Assembly (NCBI RefSeq): GCF_004328625.1
Contig: NZ_CP032229.1
Coordinates: 2,666,001 to 2,730,000 of the forward strand
Direction: 5' to 3'
DNA from: Streptomyces seoulensis
Lineage (GTDB): Bacteria; Actinomycetota; Actinomycetes; Streptomycetales; Streptomycetaceae
Length of the DNA: 64,000 nucleotides
Both the position numbers and the translations under genes were made by a program. Numbering within the stretch: position 1 is the stretch's first letter; each line of letters starts with the position of its first letter. Shown here in pieces: positions 8,063 through 17,078 of the stretch. The notes under the pieces were generated by a model. The model ran no database searches, was not told the origin of the DNA, and saw only the letters and a list, made by a program, of their open reading frames with translations.

Positions 8063-9631
8063 ATGAACGGTCTCGACTGGGCGGTGCTGATCGGCTACTT
8101 CGGCGTGATGGTGGCGATCGGTTTCTGGTCGCACCGGCGGGTGGACGACGTGGGGGACTTCTTCACCGCCGGGGGCCGGATGCCGTGGTGGCTCTCCGGG
8201 ATCTCGCACCACATGTCGGGCTACAGCGCGGTGATGTTCACCGGCTACGCGGGGATCGCGTACACCTACGGGGTCACCTCGTACGTGACCTGGTCGTTCC
8301 CGATCGCGCTCGGCATCGCCATCGGCTCCCGGCTGTTCGCGCCGCGCATCAACCGGCTGCGGTCGCGACTGGGGGTGTCCTCGCCTCTGGAGTACCTGAA
8401 GAACCGGTACGACCTCACCACACAGCAGGCACTGGCCTGGTCCGGGATGCTGCTGAAGATCGTGGACGTGGGCGCGAAGTGGGCCGCGATCGCCACCCTG
8501 TTGTCGGTGTTCACCGGCGCCTCGCTGAACCAGGGCATCCTCATCACGGGCGCGGTGACCGCCGTGTACTGCACGATCGGCGGGCTGTGGGCGGACGCGC
8601 TGACCGAACTCGGCCAGTTCGTCATCCAGTTGCTGGCCGGGGTGGCGATGTTCGTCGCGGTGGTGCTGAAGCTGGGTGACCGGGACATCGGGATCTTCGG
8701 CGCCTTCGACGAGCCCGCGCTGCGCGGGCACGGGGAGCCGCTGGCGGGGCCGTACGGGACGGTGTTCCTGCTGGCGTTCCTCTTCATCAAGCTGTTCGAG
8801 TACAACGGCGGGATGCTCAACCAGGCGCAGCGGTACATGGCGACTCGTTCGCCCCGCGAGGCCGAGCGGTCGGCCCGGCTCTCGGCGCTGCTGTGGCTGG
8901 TGTGGCCGGTGGTGCTGTTCTTCCCCATGTGGATGGCCCCGCTGCTGGTCCACGCGCAGAAGCCGGACGGCTCGGACGCGTACGCCCTGATGACCGAACA
9001 GCTCCTCCCCCACGGGCTGTTGGGCCTGGTCGTCGTCGGCTTCTTCTCCCACACGATGGCCATGTGCTCCTCCGACGCGAACGCCATCGCGGCGGTGTTC
9101 ACGCGGGACGTCGCGCCGGTGCTGTCGCGGCGGGCGCGGGGGTGGGGCGAGCGGGCCGGGCTGCTGGCGGCGCGGGTGACGACGGTGGTCTTCCTCGGAC
9201 TGTCGATGGCGGTGGCGACACAGGTGGACTCCCCCGCGTTCAAGGACATCATCACGGTGGTCATCAAGTGGGTGGCGGGCCTGATGGGGCCCATCGCGAT
9301 CCCGATGATGCTGGGCCTGCTCCACCCGTTCCGCCGCTCCGGCCCGACAGCGGCTCTCACCGCCTGGGCGGCGGGCCTGCTGTCCTTCTGGCTGGTCAAC
9401 TACCCCGTCAACTGGCAGGTCTCCGGCGGGGTACCGCTCCAGTACCAGGTCTCGGTACCCCTGGCGGTGTCCCTGCTGCTGTACATCGCCATCGGCTGGA
9501 TCAAGCCGGAGGACACCCCGGAGCGGCTGGCGGTCATCGACCGGGTCAACTCGGACGGCGGGGGCACGGCGGTGATCCCGGCGCCAGGGCCTGCGGGGGA
9601 CGACGTGGTGGGGGTGCCGGGGAAGGACTGA
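8063..9631 (+). CDS. Sodium:solute symporter (SSS family)
   Basis: A 522-residue inner-membrane transporter with about 13 predicted hydrophobic helices. SSS signatures are present: GFWSHRRVDDVGDFFTAGGR after helix 1, MSGYSAVMFTGYAG, and the TIGGLWADALTELGQFVIQL region that carries the family signature. Substrate cannot be read from sequence; relatives carry sugars, proline, pantothenate or carboxylates. ATG 8063 follows GGGAGGGGAGAC, an excellent ribosome site. It stands alone, with a two-arm dyad upstream and a convergent neighbour downstream. The 9632-9795 gap has a weak stem (GGCTCGGGC 9634-9642/GCCCGAGCC 9713-9721). Confidence 0.9.
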   Translation: MNGLDWAVLIGYFGVMVAIGFWSHRRVDDVGDFFTAGGRMPWWLSGISHHMSGYSAVMFTGYAGIAYTYGVTSYVTWSFPIALGIAIGSRLFAPRINRLRSRLGVSSPLEYLKNRYDLTTQQALAWSGMLLKIVDVGAKWAAIATLLSVFTGASLNQGILITGAVTAVYCTIGGLWADALTELGQFVIQLLAGVAMFVAVVLKLGDRDIGIFGAFDEPALRGHGEPLAGPYGTVFLLAFLFIKLFEYNGGMLNQAQRYMATRSPREAERSARLSALLWLVWPVVLFFPMWMAPLLVHAQKPDGSDAYALMTEQLLPHGLLGLVVVGFFSHTMAMCSSDANAIAAVFTRDVAPVLSRRARGWGERAGLLAARVTTVVFLGLSMAVATQVDSPAFKDIITVVIKWVAGLMGPIAIPMMLGLLHPFRRSGPTAALTAWAAGLLSFWLVNYPVNWQVSGGVPLQYQVSVPLAVSLLLYIAIGWIKPEDTPERLAVIDRVNSDGGGTAVIPAPGPAGDDVVGVPGKD

Positions 9632-9795
9632 GGGGCTCGGGCGACGCGGTGGGCCGCCCGGGCTCCGGCGAAGCCGGCCGCGCTCCGGACGGCCGGGGGG
9701 GGGCTGCCCGGGGCCCGAGCCTGTGGACGACGACGTGCTCGGGTGCTGTGGCAGCAAAGCCCCCGGGGCGGAGCGGGTCGACGGGGTGGGCGCGG

Positions 9796-10911
9796 TCAGG
9801 CTCGTGGATAACGGGCCAGCCAGCCCGGGGCTGAGCCGGCAGGGCTGTGGAGGGCCGGGCCCTGGGTCATCTCCAGGGCGAAGTCGTCGGCCAGTTCGAG
9901 GATGGTGGGACGGCCTTCGAGGTCGGGAAGCCAGGCCGGGGGGAGGGCGGTCTCGCCGTGCAGGGCGCCCAGGAGGCCGCCTGTCAGGGCTCCGGCGGCG
10001 GCTGAGGGGCCGGGCTGGTTGACGGCCAGACAGAGGCCGTGGCGGACGTCCTCGCCCACCAGGGCGCAGTAGACGGCGGCGGAGAGGAGACCGTCGGCCG
10101 TGCCCTCGCCGACCAGTTCCGCCACCCGTGCCGGACTCGGGAGGCCCTGGCGTACCGCGCCGAGGGACCGCTGGAGGGCGGTCGTGACGGGCTCGTGGCC
10201 GGGGCGGGACACCAGCAGGGCGAGGGTGCTCTGGACGGCGCCGTCCAGGCTCTCGCCGCGCGCGAGGGCGTGCACGATCACCGCGTACGCGCCCGCCGAG
10301 AGGACCGCCACCGGGTGGCCGTGGGTCTGGGCGGCGCACTCCAGCGCGAGCTGGACGACGAGTTGGGGCTCCCAGCCGACCAGCAGGCCGAAGGGTGCCG
10401 AGCGGGCGACGGCCTCCGGGCCCGCCTCGCCGGGGTTCTTGGGGCGCTCCAGCGTGCCCATCACGTCGTTGCCGAGCCCCAGCAGCAGGGCCCGCGTGGG
10501 GCCCCGGCGGGCGTACAGCCACTCCTCGCGGGCGAGCCAGCCGTCCTCCGCGCGGCGCTCGTCCGGGCCCCAGTCCCGCTGGGTCGCCGCCCAGCGGAGG
10601 TACGCCCGGTGCAGGTCGGTCGGCGGGTGCCAGGCTCCGGTGTCGCGGCGGACCTGGGCCCGGATCAGGCCGTCCACGGTGAACAGGGTGAGCTGGGTGT
10701 GGTGCGAGACGGTGCCGCGTCTGCCCTGGCCCGGCGCGAGGTCGGTCAGCCCCTCGGGGCCGTGCGCGGCGCGGATCGCGTCCAGGTCCAGCGAGTCGAC
10801 CGGTGCGCCGAGGGCGTCGCCGATCGCGGCGCCCAGCAGCGTGCCCCGTACGCGGCCCCGGAAGTCCTGCTGTTCCGCACGGCCCCAGACGGCGCCGCTC
10901 GTCGCACCCAC
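9796..10911 (-). CDS. ADP-ribosylglycohydrolase-fold protein, probably inactive
   Basis: A 371-residue member of the ADP-ribosylglycohydrolase (DraG) family, which normally removes ADP-ribose from proteins using two metal ions. The fold is recognisable (GTLLGAAIGDALGAPVD near the N-terminus, TQLTLFTVDGLIRAQ), but metal ligands are missing: the usual S/T-D-D before TQ is Ser69-His70-His71, and the C-terminal Asp-rich motif reads AVNQPGPSAAAGALTGG. I chose GTG 10911 because GGAGG lies 5 bases upstream; a GTG at 10953 overlapping the upstream ATPase stop is an alternative. It is probably translated with that ATPase gene. A binding or sensing role for ADP-ribose is a guess. Confidence 0.82.
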   Translation of the reverse strand: MGATSGAVWGRAEQQDFRGRVRGTLLGAAIGDALGAPVDSLDLDAIRAAHGPEGLTDLAPGQGRRGTVSHHTQLTLFTVDGLIRAQVRRDTGAWHPPTDLHRAYLRWAATQRDWGPDERRAEDGWLAREEWLYARRGPTRALLLGLGNDVMGTLERPKNPGEAGPEAVARSAPFGLLVGWEPQLVVQLALECAAQTHGHPVAVLSAGAYAVIVHALARGESLDGAVQSTLALLVSRPGHEPVTTALQRSLGAVRQGLPSPARVAELVGEGTADGLLSAAVYCALVGEDVRHGLCLAVNQPGPSAAAGALTGGLLGALHGETALPPAWLPDLEGRPTILELADDFALEMTQGPALHSPAGSAPGWLARYPRA

Positions 10912-10946
10912 CCAGACCTCCTCGCGCCACCGTCCGCCCGCGACGG

Positions 10947-11414
10947 TCAGCACTGTAATGGACTCGGAACGGTCTGATCGGCGTGCCGAACGATCTCCGC
11001 CGGGCTGGTATCGGTCGGATACGGACGCTTCAGCTCCGCCCACACGGTCTTGGCCCCGGCGGGTGCCTGGATGACGCCCCACTGGTGCGCGTACGCGGCG
11101 ACGATGCTCAACCCCCTTCCACTGTCGGCCAGTTCGCCCGCCTCCTCCGGCAGCCGGGGCCTCCGCTCACCCCGCGCGTCCGTCACCTCGACACGGAGCG
11201 TGCCGTCGCCCCTCCGCAGCAACTCCAGGCGGAAATCCCGCCCCGGTACCCGCCCGTGCAGCACGGCGTTGGCCGCCAGCTCGCCCACCACCTGCGTGAC
11301 CTCCTCGAACGGCAGTCCCCACTCGTCGAGTTGCCGCTCCGCGAGCAGCCGAGCGAGCCGGGCCCCTCTCCGCGTCGCGGACAACTGGATCCGCAGCCGT
11401 GATTTCTCATTCAT
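10947..11414 (-). CDS. ATP-binding protein, RsbW/SpoIIAB-like HATPase
   Basis: A 155-residue protein with a GHKL-type ATPase domain: the N box is ELAANAVLHG (about residues 45-54), followed by VTDARGERRP (G1 box, relaxed) and the glycine-rich SGRGLSIV. Such proteins act as anti-sigma kinases or modulators. The gene is divergent from the XRE gene at 11529, and GTCACCC (11415-11421)/GGGTGAC (11470-11476) brackets the promoter region. ATPase + XRE + DUF397 is the composition of whiJ/abaA type clusters, so a developmental regulatory role is likely but not proven. Confidence 0.88.
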   Translation of the reverse strand: MNEKSRLRIQLSATRRGARLARLLAERQLDEWGLPFEEVTQVVGELAANAVLHGRVPGRDFRLELLRRGDGTLRVEVTDARGERRPRLPEEAGELADSGRGLSIVAAYAHQWGVIQAPAGAKTVWAELKRPYPTDTSPAEIVRHADQTVPSPLQC

Positions 11415-11528
11415 GTCACCCAGAGTGGCCGCCGGTCCCTACGCTGAACAGTCACGACCACGGTACGCAGGGTGACTGTACGGGTGGGCGAGGCAGCGGT
11501 ACGGCTGGTACGAGCGAGAGGGGCGCCG

Positions 11529-12341
11529 GTGGAGGACGAGGAGGCCGAGGCCGTACTCAGGGCGGTGGGCCGGCAGATCAAGGCGTGGCGGGAAGCGGTG
11601 GGTATGACCCAGGTGGAACTGGGCTCCGCCATCGGGTACGGCGAGGAGATGGTGTCCTCCGTCGAACGGGGGCGCCGGGTTCCCAAGCCGGACTTCCTGG
11701 ACCGCACGGACGAGGTCGTGGGCGCGGGCGGCAAGGTGTCCGCGATGAAGGCGGACGTGGAGCGGGCGCGGTATCCGAAGAAGGTCCGGGACCTTGCCAA
11801 CTTGGAGAGGGACACGACGGAACTGGGAGCCTATGCCGCCCTCCACGTGCATGGGCTACTCCAAACCCCCGAGTATGCCCACGCGTTGTACGCCATGCGG
11901 CGGCCCTCCTACACGGAGGAGGAGATCGAGCGACTCGTGGCCGCGCGGATGGCACGCAAGTCCCTGTTCGACCGCGTCCCGTTCACTCAGATCACCTTCG
12001 TGCAGGAAGAGGCGACGCTTCTACGGCCGATCGGCGGCAAACTGGTCCTTCGGAAGCAACTCGAACACCTCGTCGAGATGAGCAAGTTGCGGCACGTTGA
12101 GATCCAAGTGATGCCCACTGCCAGCGAGGAGCACGCCGGAATGATGGGCTCGATCCAGGTGCTGAAACTCCGTGACGGCAAGACGCTTGCGCACACCGAG
12201 GGGCAGTTGTACAGCCGTGTGATCAGCGACCCGAGGGAAGCTCAGGTCATGGAGATGCGCTATGGAATGATCCGGACGCAAGCGCTCACGCCCCCAGCGT
12301 CACTGGCCTTCATCAAGGAAGTACTGAAATGCGAGACATGA
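11529..12341 (+). CDS. XRE-family regulator with DUF5753 domain (second copy)
   Basis: About 270 residues. The helix-turn-helix lies at about residues 10-50 (GRQIKAWREAVGMTQVELGS, then YGEEMVSSVERGRR). A DUF5753 domain follows with LHVHGLLQTPEYAHALYAMR and ITFVQEEATLLRPIGGK. I prefer GTG 11529, preceded by GAGAGGGG at 5 bases, over GTG 11472, which has a weak site. The 3' end overlaps the DUF397 gene by 13 bases, so the two are translationally coupled. The divergent ATPase completes a WhiJ-like module; this is distinct from the XRE copy at 1070-1927. Confidence 0.88.
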   Translation: MEDEEAEAVLRAVGRQIKAWREAVGMTQVELGSAIGYGEEMVSSVERGRRVPKPDFLDRTDEVVGAGGKVSAMKADVERARYPKKVRDLANLERDTTELGAYAALHVHGLLQTPEYAHALYAMRRPSYTEEEIERLVAARMARKSLFDRVPFTQITFVQEEATLLRPIGGKLVLRKQLEHLVEMSKLRHVEIQVMPTASEEHAGMMGSIQVLKLRDGKTLAHTEGQLYSRVISDPREAQVMEMRYGMIRTQALTPPASLAFIKEVLKCET

Positions 12342-12520
12342 CCGGCCTGGAGTGGTTCAAGAGCAGCTACAGCGGCAATGACGGCCCCGAATGTGTGGAA
12401 GTCGCCCTCACTGCGGAACACATCCACATCCGGGACTCCAAGACCGCCGACGGCGACCGACTGACCGTCTCCGCCGACACCTGGACCTCCTTCCTCAGCC
12501 ACGCAGTGCCCCGCGTCTGA
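12329..12520 (+). CDS. DUF397 protein coupled to XRE regulator
   Basis: A 63-residue protein with the DUF397 pattern LEWFKSSYSGNDGPECVEVA and HIRDSK. It starts at ATG 12329 inside the end of the XRE gene, indicating translational coupling and probable 1:1 production with that regulator. The family is associated with differentiation and antibiotic control in Streptomyces; no catalytic function is known. Confidence 0.88.
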   Translation: MRDMTGLEWFKSSYSGNDGPECVEVALTAEHIHIRDSKTADGDRLTVSADTWTSFLSHAVPRV

Positions 12521-12561
12521 AAGGCGTTCCCTCTCGGGCGGGGTCGGGAAGTATTCGGGTC

Positions 12562-13089
12562 ATGACCATGACCGATTCTGCGGCCCCCGCCGACTCCGCC
12601 CGTACCGCCCGCTCGGGGCTGGGCCTTGCCGCCACCGTGCTCACCGGCGTGCTCGCGCTGTACATCGCCCTCGTCGCCGTAGGCAACATCACGGACTTCG
12701 GGACGAACCAGCAGTACGTGCGGCACGTCCTGGCGATGGACACCACGTTCAAGGACGACCACCTGATGTGGCGGGCGATCACCAGCACCGCCCTCCAGGA
12801 CACCGCCTATGTGGCGATCATCGCGTGGGAGACGGCGGCGGCAGCCGTACTCGTGTGGGGCACCTGGCTCTGGGCCCGCCGCGACAACGCCCGCGCCCGC
12901 CGCTTCTCCACGTACGGCCTGCTGATGCTGATCCTGCTCTTCGGCGCCGGCTTCATCGCCATCGGCGGCGAATGGTTCGCCATGTGGCAGTCCAAGACCT
13001 GGAACGGCGTGGACGCGGCCACCCGCGTCTTCCTCCTGAGCGGAGTGGCCCTGATCATCAACCACTTGCCGGCCCGCGACGAGCGATAG
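12562..13089 (+). CDS. DUF2165 family small membrane protein
   Basis: A 175-residue protein with four hydrophobic segments (about residues 20-45, 80-105, 115-140 and 150-170) and DUF2165-type features: YIALVAVGNITDFGTN, WRAITS and GFIAIGGEWFAMWQS with its conserved Glu/Trp residues. The start is ATG 12562; a second ATG two codons later could also serve. It follows the DUF397 gene by 41 bases but need not belong to that module. Function unknown. Confidence 0.82.
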   Translation: MTMTDSAAPADSARTARSGLGLAATVLTGVLALYIALVAVGNITDFGTNQQYVRHVLAMDTTFKDDHLMWRAITSTALQDTAYVAIIAWETAAAAVLVWGTWLWARRDNARARRFSTYGLLMLILLFGAGFIAIGGEWFAMWQSKTWNGVDAATRVFLLSGVALIINHLPARDER

Positions 13090-13097
13090 CGGCAGAG

Positions 13098-13664
13098 CTA
13101 CTCGACGACCGACACCTTCGTCCCGTAGTCCCCGAAGGACCACAGTGCGGCTCCGTCCTCCTTGTGGAGGCGGATGCCGCCGGTCTGGGCCCCGTTCGCC
13201 GGGGGCGGGGAGGAGCCGTCGAGGGCGTTGGAGAAGCCTATGTTCACGCCCGAGACGGCGGTGAAGTAGACGATGTGCTCCACCTTCACACCGTCCGAGC
13301 CGACCGTCGCCGCCGTGCGTGCGGTGATCGAGTACCGGCCCGGCTTCGGGTCCACCGTCCCCGCCCACACCGTGAACGTCCGCGAAGGCTGACCCGTCGC
13401 GTCCACCAGCCACACCCGATGCGCCCCCACCGCGTACACGATCCGCCGCCCCACCCCCGACGCCTCCGGCAGTGCCGGTGGGCCGGAAGGGGTGGGGGTG
13501 GCGGACGGGGTCGGGGAGGCGGAGGCTGTGGGGCGGGTGTGGGCCGCTGGGGCCGCCGTGGGGTGCGGGCCGTGGTCGGCCTGGACGCCGAGGGCGACGA
13601 CGGCGGCGGTCGCCGCGACCGTCAGTCCGGAGACCCAGGCCCAGGAGGGCAGTAGGGCAGCCAC
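13098..13664 (-). CDS. L,D-transpeptidase-like (YkuD fold) protein without catalytic Cys/His
   Basis: A 188-residue exported or membrane-anchored protein: one hydrophobic N-terminal helix (WVSGLTVAATAAVVALG, about residues 10-27), a Pro/Thr/Ser-rich linker, then a YkuD-like domain from about residue 72. The usual active-site stretch S-H-G-C-I-R is replaced by QTGGIRL, and the upstream H-G motif by VNIGFSN, so the cross-linking chemistry cannot take place. The tail (EDGAALWSFGDYGTKV) aligns with the end of ordinary YkuD domains. I suspect a peptidoglycan-binding or structural role. The GTG start has GGAGGAG about 10 bases upstream. Confidence 0.7.
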   Translation of the reverse strand: MAALLPSWAWVSGLTVAATAAVVALGVQADHGPHPTAAPAAHTRPTASASPTPSATPTPSGPPALPEASGVGRRIVYAVGAHRVWLVDATGQPSRTFTVWAGTVDPKPGRYSITARTAATVGSDGVKVEHIVYFTAVSGVNIGFSNALDGSSPPPANGAQTGGIRLHKEDGAALWSFGDYGTKVSVVE

Positions 13665-13723
13665 GGGTACGCATCTCCTCCGCTGTGGGGCCCCTTCTCA
13701 GATCCGGGGTCGGATCATCGTAC

Positions 13724-16309
13724 TCAGTCCACGAGGGGCAACAGCTCCGGCAGGTGCCCGTCCGACGCGCGGGCCGCCGACACCCGCTCCTCCGGCACCT
13801 CGCCGTAGAGGGTGGTGCGCGGTTTCGCCGGGCGTCCGGCCGCCTCCGCGACCGCCTCCAGGTCGCGCACCGACTTGTACGAGCCGTAGGACGAGCCCGC
13901 CATCCGGGAGATCGTCTCCTCCATCAGCGTGCCGCCCAGGTCGTTCGCGCCGGAGCGCAGCATCTCGGCCGCGCCCTCGGTGCCGAGCTTGACCCAGCTG
14001 GTCTGGATGTTGGGGATCAGGCCGTGCAGGAGCAGCCTCGCCATCGCCGTGACCGCGCGGTTGTCCCGCATGGTCGGGCCGGGGCGCGCGATGCCCGCGA
14101 GGTAGACCGGCGCGTTGGTGTGGATGAAGGGGAGGGTCACGAACTCCGTGAAGCCGCCGGTGCGTTCCTGGATTCCGGCCAGCGTGCGCAGGTGGCCCAG
14201 CCAGTGCCGGGGCTGGTCGACATGGCCGTACATCATCGTGGACGAGGAGCGGATGCCGAGCTCGTGGGCGGTGGTGATGACCTCGGTCCAGGTGGCCGTG
14301 GGCAGCTTGCCCTTGGTCAGCACCCAGCGCACCTCGTCGTCGAGGATCTCGGCCGCCGTGCCGGGGACGGAGTCGAGTCCGGCCTCCTTGGCCGCCGTCA
14401 GCCACTCCCGGATGGACAGGCCCGTACGGATCGCGCCGTTGACGACCTCCATCGGGGAGAAGGCGTGCACATGCATGCCGGGGACGCGCTCCTTCACCGC
14501 CCGCGCGATGTCGAAGTACGCGGTGCCGGGCAGGTCCGGGTGGATGCCGCCCTGCATGCAGACCTCCACCGCGCCCACGTCCCACGCCTGCTGGGCGCGG
14601 TCCGCGACCTGGTCCAGGGAGAGGGTGTACGCGTCGGCGTCGGTGCGCCGCTGGGCGAAGGCGCAGAAACGGCAGCCGGTGTAGCAGACGTTGGTGAAGT
14701 TGATGTTCCGCGTGACGATGTACGTGACGTCGTCGCCGACCACCGACTTGCGCACGTCGTCCGCGATCCGGCACACCGCGTCCAGCGCCGGCCCGTCCGC
14801 GTGCAGCAGCGCGAGCGCCTCCGCGTCGGTCAGCTTCGCCGGGTCGTCGGCGGCGGTGCGCAGGGCCTCGCGGACGTCGGTGTCGATGCGCTCGGGGACC
14901 ATGCCGGGGGCGGCGGCCTCACGCAGTTCGGCCCAGTCGCCGTAGACCTCGTCGAAGTCGTCGCGCCGGTCGGAGGTGCGGCCCTCGGTGTCGATGGAGG
15001 CGTGCAGGTCGGTGCGGCCGGTGGCGGTGAACACCTCCTCCGGCTCCTGCCAGGGCAGGCCCTTCGGCAGTACGCCGGGCCGGGCGAGGCCGGTCTCCGG
15101 ATCGGCCAGGGCGGCGACGTGCGGGCGCAGCCGGGGGTCGAGCCAGGGTTCGCCCCTGCGGACGAACTCCGGGTAGACGCAGAGTCGTTCGCGCAGCTCG
15201 AAGCCTGCCGTACGCGACCGCTCGGTCAGTTCCTCGATCTGCGGCCAGGGGCGCTCGGGGTTGACGTGGTCGATGGTGAGCGGCGATACCCCGCCCCAGT
15301 CGTCGATCCCGGCGCCGATCAGCCGCTCGTACTCGCTGTCGACGAGGTTGGGCGGGGCCTGGAGGCAGGCGGACGGGCCCATGATGTGCCGGGCGACGGC
15401 GACGGTGGCGATCAGCTCGTCCAGCTCGGCGTCCGGCATGCCGCGCATCGCGGTGTCGGGCTTGGCGCGGAAGTTCTGGATGATCAGCTCCTGGACGCCG
15501 TGGTAGGCGCGGGAGACCTTGCGCAGCGCGAACAGCGACTCCGCGCGCTCCTCGTACGTCTCCCCGATGCCGATCAGCAGCCCGGAGGTGAAGGGGACGG
15601 AGGAGCGGCCGGCGTCCTCCAGCACCCTGAGCCGTACGGCGGGTTCCTTGTCCGGGGAGCCGAAGTGCGGGCCGCCGGGCTCGGACCACAGGCGCTCGGC
15701 GGTGGTCTCCAGCATCATGCCCATGCTCGGCGCGACCGGCTTGAGCCGCTGGAAGTCGGTCCAGCTCATGACGCCGGGGTTGAGGTGGGGCAGCAGGCCG
15801 GTCTCCTCCAGGATGCGGATGGAGATGGCGCGTACGTAGGCGATCGTGTCGTCGTAGCCGTGCGCGTCGAGCCACTCGCGCGCCTCGGGCCAGCGGTCCT
15901 CGGGCTTGTCGCCGAGGGTGATCAGCGCTTCCTTGCAGCCGAGCGCGGCGCCCTTGCGGGCGATGTCCAGCACCTCGTCCGGTGACATGAACATCCCGTG
16001 TCCCGCGCGGCGCAGCTTGCCGGGGACGGTGACGAAGGTGCAGTAGTGGCACTTGTCGCGGCACAGCCGGGTCAGCGGGATGAAGACGCTCTTGGAGTAC
16101 GTGATGACGCCGGGCCGCCCCGCCGCGTCGAGCCCCGCGTCCCGTACCCGTGCCGCGGACGCGGTGAGGTCGTCGAGGGCCTCGCCGCGGGCCTGGAGCA
16201 GCACCGCCGCCTCGGCGACGTCGAGCGCGACACCGTCACGGGCACGTTTGAGGGCGCGACGCATGGAGTTCTCGGTGGGGCCGGTTCCGGGGGTCGCGGA
16301 AGTCGTCAT
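13724..16309 (-). CDS. fbiC: Bifunctional FO synthase (CofG/CofH fusion)
   Basis: An 861-residue two-domain radical SAM enzyme that makes 7,8-didemethyl-8-hydroxy-5-deazariboflavin (FO), the chromophore of coenzyme F420, from tyrosine and the flavin precursor 5-amino-6-ribitylamino-uracil. The CofG half carries Cys83-x3-Cys87-x2-Cys90 (CRDKCHYC), and the CofH half Cys542-x3-Cys546-x2-Cys549 (CYTGCRFC), each ligating a 4Fe-4S cluster. Length and fusion are as in other actinomycetes. The start is ATG 16309, with only a weak site (AGGGA) directly upstream. It is divergent from the RHH gene, sharing a 183-base promoter region that contains a repeat array. Confidence 0.95.
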   Translation of the reverse strand: MTTSATPGTGPTENSMRRALKRARDGVALDVAEAAVLLQARGEALDDLTASAARVRDAGLDAAGRPGVITYSKSVFIPLTRLCRDKCHYCTFVTVPGKLRRAGHGMFMSPDEVLDIARKGAALGCKEALITLGDKPEDRWPEAREWLDAHGYDDTIAYVRAISIRILEETGLLPHLNPGVMSWTDFQRLKPVAPSMGMMLETTAERLWSEPGGPHFGSPDKEPAVRLRVLEDAGRSSVPFTSGLLIGIGETYEERAESLFALRKVSRAYHGVQELIIQNFRAKPDTAMRGMPDAELDELIATVAVARHIMGPSACLQAPPNLVDSEYERLIGAGIDDWGGVSPLTIDHVNPERPWPQIEELTERSRTAGFELRERLCVYPEFVRRGEPWLDPRLRPHVAALADPETGLARPGVLPKGLPWQEPEEVFTATGRTDLHASIDTEGRTSDRRDDFDEVYGDWAELREAAAPGMVPERIDTDVREALRTAADDPAKLTDAEALALLHADGPALDAVCRIADDVRKSVVGDDVTYIVTRNINFTNVCYTGCRFCAFAQRRTDADAYTLSLDQVADRAQQAWDVGAVEVCMQGGIHPDLPGTAYFDIARAVKERVPGMHVHAFSPMEVVNGAIRTGLSIREWLTAAKEAGLDSVPGTAAEILDDEVRWVLTKGKLPTATWTEVITTAHELGIRSSSTMMYGHVDQPRHWLGHLRTLAGIQERTGGFTEFVTLPFIHTNAPVYLAGIARPGPTMRDNRAVTAMARLLLHGLIPNIQTSWVKLGTEGAAEMLRSGANDLGGTLMEETISRMAGSSYGSYKSVRDLEAVAEAAGRPAKPRTTLYGEVPEERVSAARASDGHLPELLPLVD

Positions 16310-16400
16310 TCCCTGAGCATACGTTCGGCGTGATCGTGAGCTACGGGCGCTTTTCGGGCGGGCTGGGCGACACCTCCGCGGCACCCGAACGACACCCGAG

Positions 16401-16482
16401 CGGCACCACGAGTGGCACCACATGGCACCACTCGGCGCCATGTGGTGCCAATAGGGGTTGCCATGGCGCCACAATGGTGCCA
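16401..16482. promoter_or_regulatory. Phased TGGCACCA/TGGTGCCA repeat array, probable operator
   Basis: Eight-base units related to TGGCACCA or its complement TGGTGCCA start at 16401, 16413, 16423, 16433, 16443, 16464 and 16475; four successive ones are exactly 10 bases apart. TGGCACCACATGGC (16413-16426) and GCCATGTGGTGCCA (16437-16450) form a 14-bp perfect dyad. The array ends 10 bases before the start of a ribbon-helix-helix gene, so self-repression is likely; fbiC, divergent, could be affected too. Confidence 0.7.
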
Positions 16483-16492
16483 AGCTAATGCC

Positions 16493-16999
16493 ATGGACCT
16501 CACCCCGTATGTCGACACCCTCCGCCGGGAACTCGCGGTGGCCGCCGAGGCCGGTGGCGAGGAGGCGCGCGAGCTGGCGGAGCGGCTCACCGCTCCACTG
16601 GAGTCGGCGACCCGCCTGACCATGCTCCACGTGCTCTCCGCCGCGATGGACGAGATCACCCGCGAGCTGGCCCCCGGCTCGGTCGACGTACGGCTGCGCG
16701 GTCTGGACCCCGAGTTCGTCGTCACCGCGCCGCCGGCCGAGTCCGCCCCGGCGGAAGCGGCCGAGCCGGTCGCACCCCAGCCGGTCCCCGAGACCGACGA
16801 GGGCGGCACCGCCCGCGTCAACCTCCGGCTCCCGGCGCACCTGAAGGCGCGCGCCGAGGAGGCGGCGGGCCGCGAGGGCCTGTCGGTCAACGCCTGGCTG
16901 GTGCGCGCCGTCTCGACGGCGGTCGACGGCGGCGGCCGGCCGCGCCCGGCCGAGAAGACCCGCACGATCGGCCAGAGCTTCACGGGCTGGGTGCGCTAG
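16493..16999 (+). CDS. Ribbon-helix-helix (HicB/Arc-like) DNA-binding protein
   Basis: A 168-residue protein. Residues 1-80 form a helical domain ([20 protein letters not shown]), a Pro/Ala/Glu linker follows, and residues about 104-145 carry a ribbon-helix-helix motif: the strand [20 protein letters not shown], then [14 protein letters not shown]. Databases often call such proteins HicB-family antitoxins, but no toxin gene is adjacent. The ATG at 16493 lies directly behind the repeat array that I read as its operator. It is the first gene of a co-directional set (DUF4097, ABC ATPase, permease), making it a candidate repressor of that exporter. Confidence 0.8.
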   Translation: MDLTPYVDTLRRELAVAAEAGGEEARELAERLTAPLESATRLTMLHVLSAAMDEITRELAPGSVDVRLRGLDPEFVVTAPPAESAPAEAAEPVAPQPVPETDEGGTARVNLRLPAHLKARAEEAAGREGLSVNAWLVRAVSTAVDGGGRPRPAEKTRTIGQSFTGWVR

Positions 17000-17078
17000 C
17001 AGCACCGCTCCACTTCTCACCCCTTTCACGTCTCCCACCTGCGGAGACGACCTGACGAGCCAAGAGGACGGGACAGCC

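Noticed and set aside
16493..16999. RHH gene as the antitoxin of a HicAB system
   Set aside because: No HicA-like small toxin gene on either side; context fits an operon regulator better.
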